Assembly (NCBI GenBank): GCA_947626435.1
Contig: CANQSB010000020.1
Span: forward strand, 1 to 57,508
Direction: 5' to 3'
DNA from: an uncultured Lachnospiraceae bacterium
GTDB lineage: Bacteria > Bacillota > Clostridia > Lachnospirales > Lachnospiraceae
Length of the DNA stretch: 57,508 nt
The notes beneath the pieces are model-generated. The model was not told where the DNA came from. It searched no databases and was given only the letters and a program-made list of their open reading frames with translations. The position numbers and the translations under genes were made by a program. Each line of letters begins with the position of its first letter. The first letter of the stretch is position 1. Positions 54,793-57,508 of the stretch are shown piece by piece.

Positions 54793-56745
54793 ATGAAAAA
54801 GCGCTTTACGGACTCTGCATATTTTGACGACTTGCCTGTTTATGACGGTAATGACCTTGGCGCGGTATATACAAGGGAGAGGACGGCGTTTAAGCTGTGG
54901 GCGCCTACCGCGTCAAAGGTAATGCTCAATCTTTATGAAAATGGCGACGGCGGCTCACTCATTGAAACTATTGCCATGGCGGCGGGAGAAAAAGGCACAT
55001 GGTTTTGTGAAAAGAGCGGAGACTTGGACAAGGTTTATTATACCTACTCCATCACTGTAGGAAAACAAACGCGCGAAGCGGCAGACCTCTATGCGCGGGC
55101 GGCGGGCGTAAACGGCGACAGAGGCATGGTAATCGACCTGGCCGCGACAGACCCCGAAGGCTTTGAAAAGGATGTAAGACCCGCTCTTGAAAACACAACG
55201 GACGCGGTGATTTATGAAATACATGTACGGGATTTGTCGTCTGATACTTCATCAGGCATCAGCAATGTCGGCAAGTTTTTGGGCTTTACCGAGAAAGGCA
55301 CCAAAAACAGCGACGGACTTGCCACAGGGCTTGACCATATAAAGGATTTAGGCGTAACGCATATCCAGATTCTGCCAAGCTTTGACTATGCGACGGTTGA
55401 CGAGACAAGGCTTGATGAGCCGCAGTTTAACTGGGGATATGACCCAAAGAATTACAATGTGCCGGAAGGCTCCTACAGCACAGACCCTTACCATGGAGAA
55501 GTGCGCGTAAAAGAGATGAAGCAGATGATTCAGACCCTTCACGCAAACGGCATTCGCGTAAATATGGATGTAGTATTCAACCACACCTATGATATAGAAG
55601 GCTCCTGGTTTCAAAAGACAGTCCCCGACTATTATTACAGAAAAACAGTCGACGGCTACTCAGACGCGTCGGGCTGCGGCAACGAGACAGCCTCAGAGCG
55701 CGCCATGATGCGGAAGTATATAGTTGACTCCGTAGTCTACTGGGCAAAAGAATATCACATAGACGGCTTCAGGTTCGACCTTATGGCAGTTCATGATATT
55801 GATACCATGAATGCAATAAGAGCAGCGCTCAATGAAATTGACCCTACCATTATGGTATACGGCGAAGGCTGGACAGCAGGCGAGGCAGCCATACCATCAT
55901 CCAAGCAGGCGTTAAAGCATAACATGGCAAAAATGGAAGGAGTAGGCGCATTCAGCGATGACATCAGAGATGCCATAAAAGGCAATGTATTTGACGCACT
56001 CGACAAAGGCTTTGTAAACGGCAAGACAGGCATGGAAGAACGCATAAAATTCAGCATAGCAGGCGCCGTACCCCACCCGCAGATTGCAAAAAATGAAAAA
56101 GACATAAAAAGCTGGGCAGCATCCCCCTCGCAGAGCATAAATTACATATCCTGTCACGACAACCTTACCTTTTGGGACAAACTTGCCATATCAAACGCCG
56201 ACGATAGCGAGGAAACACGAATAAAAATGAACAAACTCGGCAGCGCCATACTCCTTACCTCCCAAGGCGTACCATTTTTCCAAGCAGGCGAGGAAATGCT
56301 CCGCTCCAAACCGTCCGATAAATCCGACACAGGCTATGACGAAAACAGCTACCGCTCCCCCGACTCGACAAACAGCATCAAATGGGACGACAAGGCCAAA
56401 GCAATAGACACCTATGAATATTACAAAGGTCTCATAGCATTCCGCAAAGCCCACAAAGCCCTCCGCATGACCACAGCAACAGACATCCAAAATAACCTAA
56501 AGTTTATAACCCCTCCCGCCCCCAACATAGTAGCATACACCATCTCAAACAAACCCAACAACGAAACCGCAGAAAAACTCATGCTAATATTCAACGCCAA
56601 CCGAACCGCCGTAAACATACCACTACCACCAGGCACCTGGCAAATATACATAAACGCCACCACAGCCGGCACCACCCCAATCGCCACAGCATCAGGCACC
56701 GTATCAGTCGAAGCCATCTCCGCCATGGCGCTCGTCCAACAATAA
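54793..56745 (+). CDS. pulA: Type I pullulanase (GH13_14)
   Basis: Cuts alpha-1,6 branch links in pullulan, starch and glycogen. It has an N-terminal CBM48-like domain (~20-120, TAFKLWAPTASKVMLNLYE) and a GH13 barrel. Signature NWGYDPKNYNVPEGSYSTDP is the type I pullulanase motif. Further motifs: VNMDVVFNHTYD, GFRFDLMAVHD (nucleophile Asp), VYGEGWTAGE (acid Glu) and YISCHDNLTFWDK. A C-terminal beta domain follows. At 650 aa without a signal peptide it is the cytoplasmic form, probably acting on glycogen or imported maltodextrins. GGAGG lies 14 nt upstream. The coding strand turns from G-rich to C-rich near its middle. Confidence 0.95.
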   Translation: MKKRFTDSAYFDDLPVYDGNDLGAVYTRERTAFKLWAPTASKVMLNLYENGDGGSLIETIAMAAGEKGTWFCEKSGDLDKVYYTYSITVGKQTREAADLYARAAGVNGDRGMVIDLAATDPEGFEKDVRPALENTTDAVIYEIHVRDLSSDTSSGISNVGKFLGFTEKGTKNSDGLATGLDHIKDLGVTHIQILPSFDYATVDETRLDEPQFNWGYDPKNYNVPEGSYSTDPYHGEVRVKEMKQMIQTLHANGIRVNMDVVFNHTYDIEGSWFQKTVPDYYYRKTVDGYSDASGCGNETASERAMMRKYIVDSVVYWAKEYHIDGFRFDLMAVHDIDTMNAIRAALNEIDPTIMVYGEGWTAGEAAIPSSKQALKHNMAKMEGVGAFSDDIRDAIKGNVFDALDKGFVNGKTGMEERIKFSIAGAVPHPQIAKNEKDIKSWAASPSQSINYISCHDNLTFWDKLAISNADDSEETRIKMNKLGSAILLTSQGVPFFQAGEEMLRSKPSDKSDTGYDENSYRSPDSTNSIKWDDKAKAIDTYEYYKGLIAFRKAHKALRMTTATDIQNNLKFITPPAPNIVAYTISNKPNNETAEKLMLIFNANRTAVNIPLPPGTWQIYINATTAGTTPIATASGTVSVEAISAMALVQQ

Positions 56746-57051
56746 AAGGCAAAATTCTGCTATAACAATAGTAGTACCATCCATTGTATTTACATACACA
56801 ACACTAGAAATTACACACAATAAACAAAAGATGAAACAGCCGAAGCGCCAAAAAAGGAAGTTAGGCAATTGTGAAATGTGTTTTAAACTGTCCGTTTAGT
56901 CAAAATATAAAAACGCGGCTAGGCGCAGCGCAATTAGTTACGCGTGAGATGCCGCTTATTTTATATATTTTGCCTAAATTTTATATTGTTAGGTAGAGTT
57001 TCGCAAATGCTTAAAAGGGAAGTCTTTGAAAGGGAACAGCCGATACACTAG
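56746..57051. other. Gene-free stretch
   Basis: A+T-rich and without an open frame I trust. A short 5-bp arm pair (gcggc at 56915, gccgc at 56951) before a T-rich run could be a weak terminator for pulA. Confidence 0.4.
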
Positions 57052-57213
57052 CCGGAACAGGTATATACACCCCATGAAGACCATTGGGGAGCGTCGGCAC
57101 TTAGCGAAATAAGCTGTAAAAGCGTAGCTCCTTTTACAGCGCAATTGAGCTTAGTGCCCGCTACGCTTCCCACGAGCGCAAGCGGGTCTGAATGGGGTGT
57201 ATATACCTGTTCC
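57052..57213. repeat. Long imperfect palindrome
   Basis: The outer arms are a perfect 22-bp inverted repeat starting ggaacaggtatatacacc (57055) and ending ggtgtatatacctgttcc (57213). Inside are a weaker pair (gcacttag / cttagtgc) and an apical hairpin (gctgtaaaag / cttttacagc). The whole could fold into one long stem in DNA or RNA. Confidence 0.75.
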
Positions 57214-57408
57214 AGCGTCCGGCTTCCCCAATCACAGCGAGTGTCCACTACGCTTCCCACAAGCGCAAGCGGGTCTGGATGGGATATATATACCTGTTCC
57301 GGCGTCCGGCTTCCCAATCACAGCAAGTGTCCGCTACGCTTCCCACGAGCGCAAGCGGGTCTGAATGGGGTGTATATACCTGTTCCGGCGCCCCCAGCCA
57401 TTCCCACA
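57154..57408 (+). repeat. Three direct repeats of ~86 bp
   Basis: Units start at 57154, 57241 and 57327, the last one partial. Each has gctacgcttcccac, agcgcaagcgggtctg, a tatatacctgttcc stretch and, in units 1 and 2, ggcttcccaatcacagc. The first unit doubles as the right arm of the palindrome. No protein frame is conserved among them in a believable way. Confidence 0.85.
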
Positions 57409-57439
57409 AATAAAAAATAAAAATATCCCCCCAATTCCC

Positions 57440-57468
57440 TTGCATATCCCCCCATTCTATGCTATAAC
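57440..57468 (+). promoter_or_regulatory. Possible promoter for a gene beyond the window
   Basis: TTGCAT and TATAAC with a 17-nt spacer, near the right edge. Confidence 0.4.
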
Positions 57469-57508
57469 TATCTATAGTGCAAAAGCACCGAAAATTTGCC
57501 GATAAATG

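Noticed and set aside
54783-54830. Alternative upstream ATG for pullulanase
   Set aside because: It is out of frame and stops after 14 codons, despite better spacing to GGAGG.
57154-57408. CRISPR array
   Set aside because: Units are ~86 bp, nearly continuous and imperfect, with no unique spacers and no cas genes. No CRISPR, tRNA or rRNA was seen anywhere in the window.

Overview
The window looks like a chromosomal piece of a Gram-positive anaerobe of the Clostridia, most likely Lachnospiraceae. The pointers are strong GGAGG ribosome binding sites, a large Bacillus/Clostridium-type SRP RNA with an Alu domain, PASTA-like and SleB-type envelope proteins, a type I pullulanase, and an ATP synthase whose c subunit carries a sodium-binding signature. 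Housekeeping blocks are G-rich on the coding strand. A clearly more A+T-rich accessory region lies between about 16.3 and 32.8 kb.

Layout. 0-1.6 kb: tyrosine integrase with a glutamine-rich repeat linker. 1.7-5.1 kb: tRNA modification (Sua5/YwlC), rpiB, upp and a cell wall hydrolase. 5.1-9.2 kb: Ser/Thr phospho-signalling cassette (FHA protein, PP2C phosphatase, membrane kinase). 9.3-11.7 kb: DUF402 protein, Hpt protein and a REC/HD-GYP c-di-GMP phosphodiesterase. 11.8-16.3 kb: unknown protein plus a kinase-STAND NTPase-helical repeat fusion. 16.4-32.5 kb: accessory island with a retropepsin-like pair, an RHH regulator beside two matching promoters, an HNH toxin with immunity protein, a lipoprotein/MacB-like ABC transporter, an ExbB/ExbD-like motor with two further ExbD-like proteins, HicAB modules and a VbhA-like protein. 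32.8-40.2 kb: complete atpZ-atpI-atpBEFHAGDC operon. 40.3-43.6 kb: a cargo hotspot in which the start of one small gene is present three times, separated by a NYN-domain gene and an uncharacterised three-gene module. 43.7-46.8 kb: an apparent flagellar phase switch, csrA and a flagellin gene. 47.1-57.5 kb: second membrane kinase, giant Ig-repeat surface protein, SRP RNA, DUF3048 lipoprotein, type I pullulanase and a palindromic repeat cluster.

The most striking system is at 43,746-46,781. A FimB/FimE-sized tyrosine recombinase lies between two 28-bp near-palindromes whose central 4 bp are in opposite orientation (AAAT versus ATTT), as expected of inversion sites. Inside the segment, pointing away from the flagellin gene in this orientation, is an almost perfect flagellar sigma (sigma-D/28) promoter, TAAA-N15-ACCGATAT. 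Inverting the segment would aim it at csrA and flagellin. The leader upstream of flagellin holds a perfect hairpin with GGA in its loop, the classic CsrA target, and the flagellin gene itself is broken by a 10-bp tandem duplication. The window therefore suggests three layers of flagellin control or loss: DNA inversion, CsrA repression and a frameshift. This is inferred from sequence alone.
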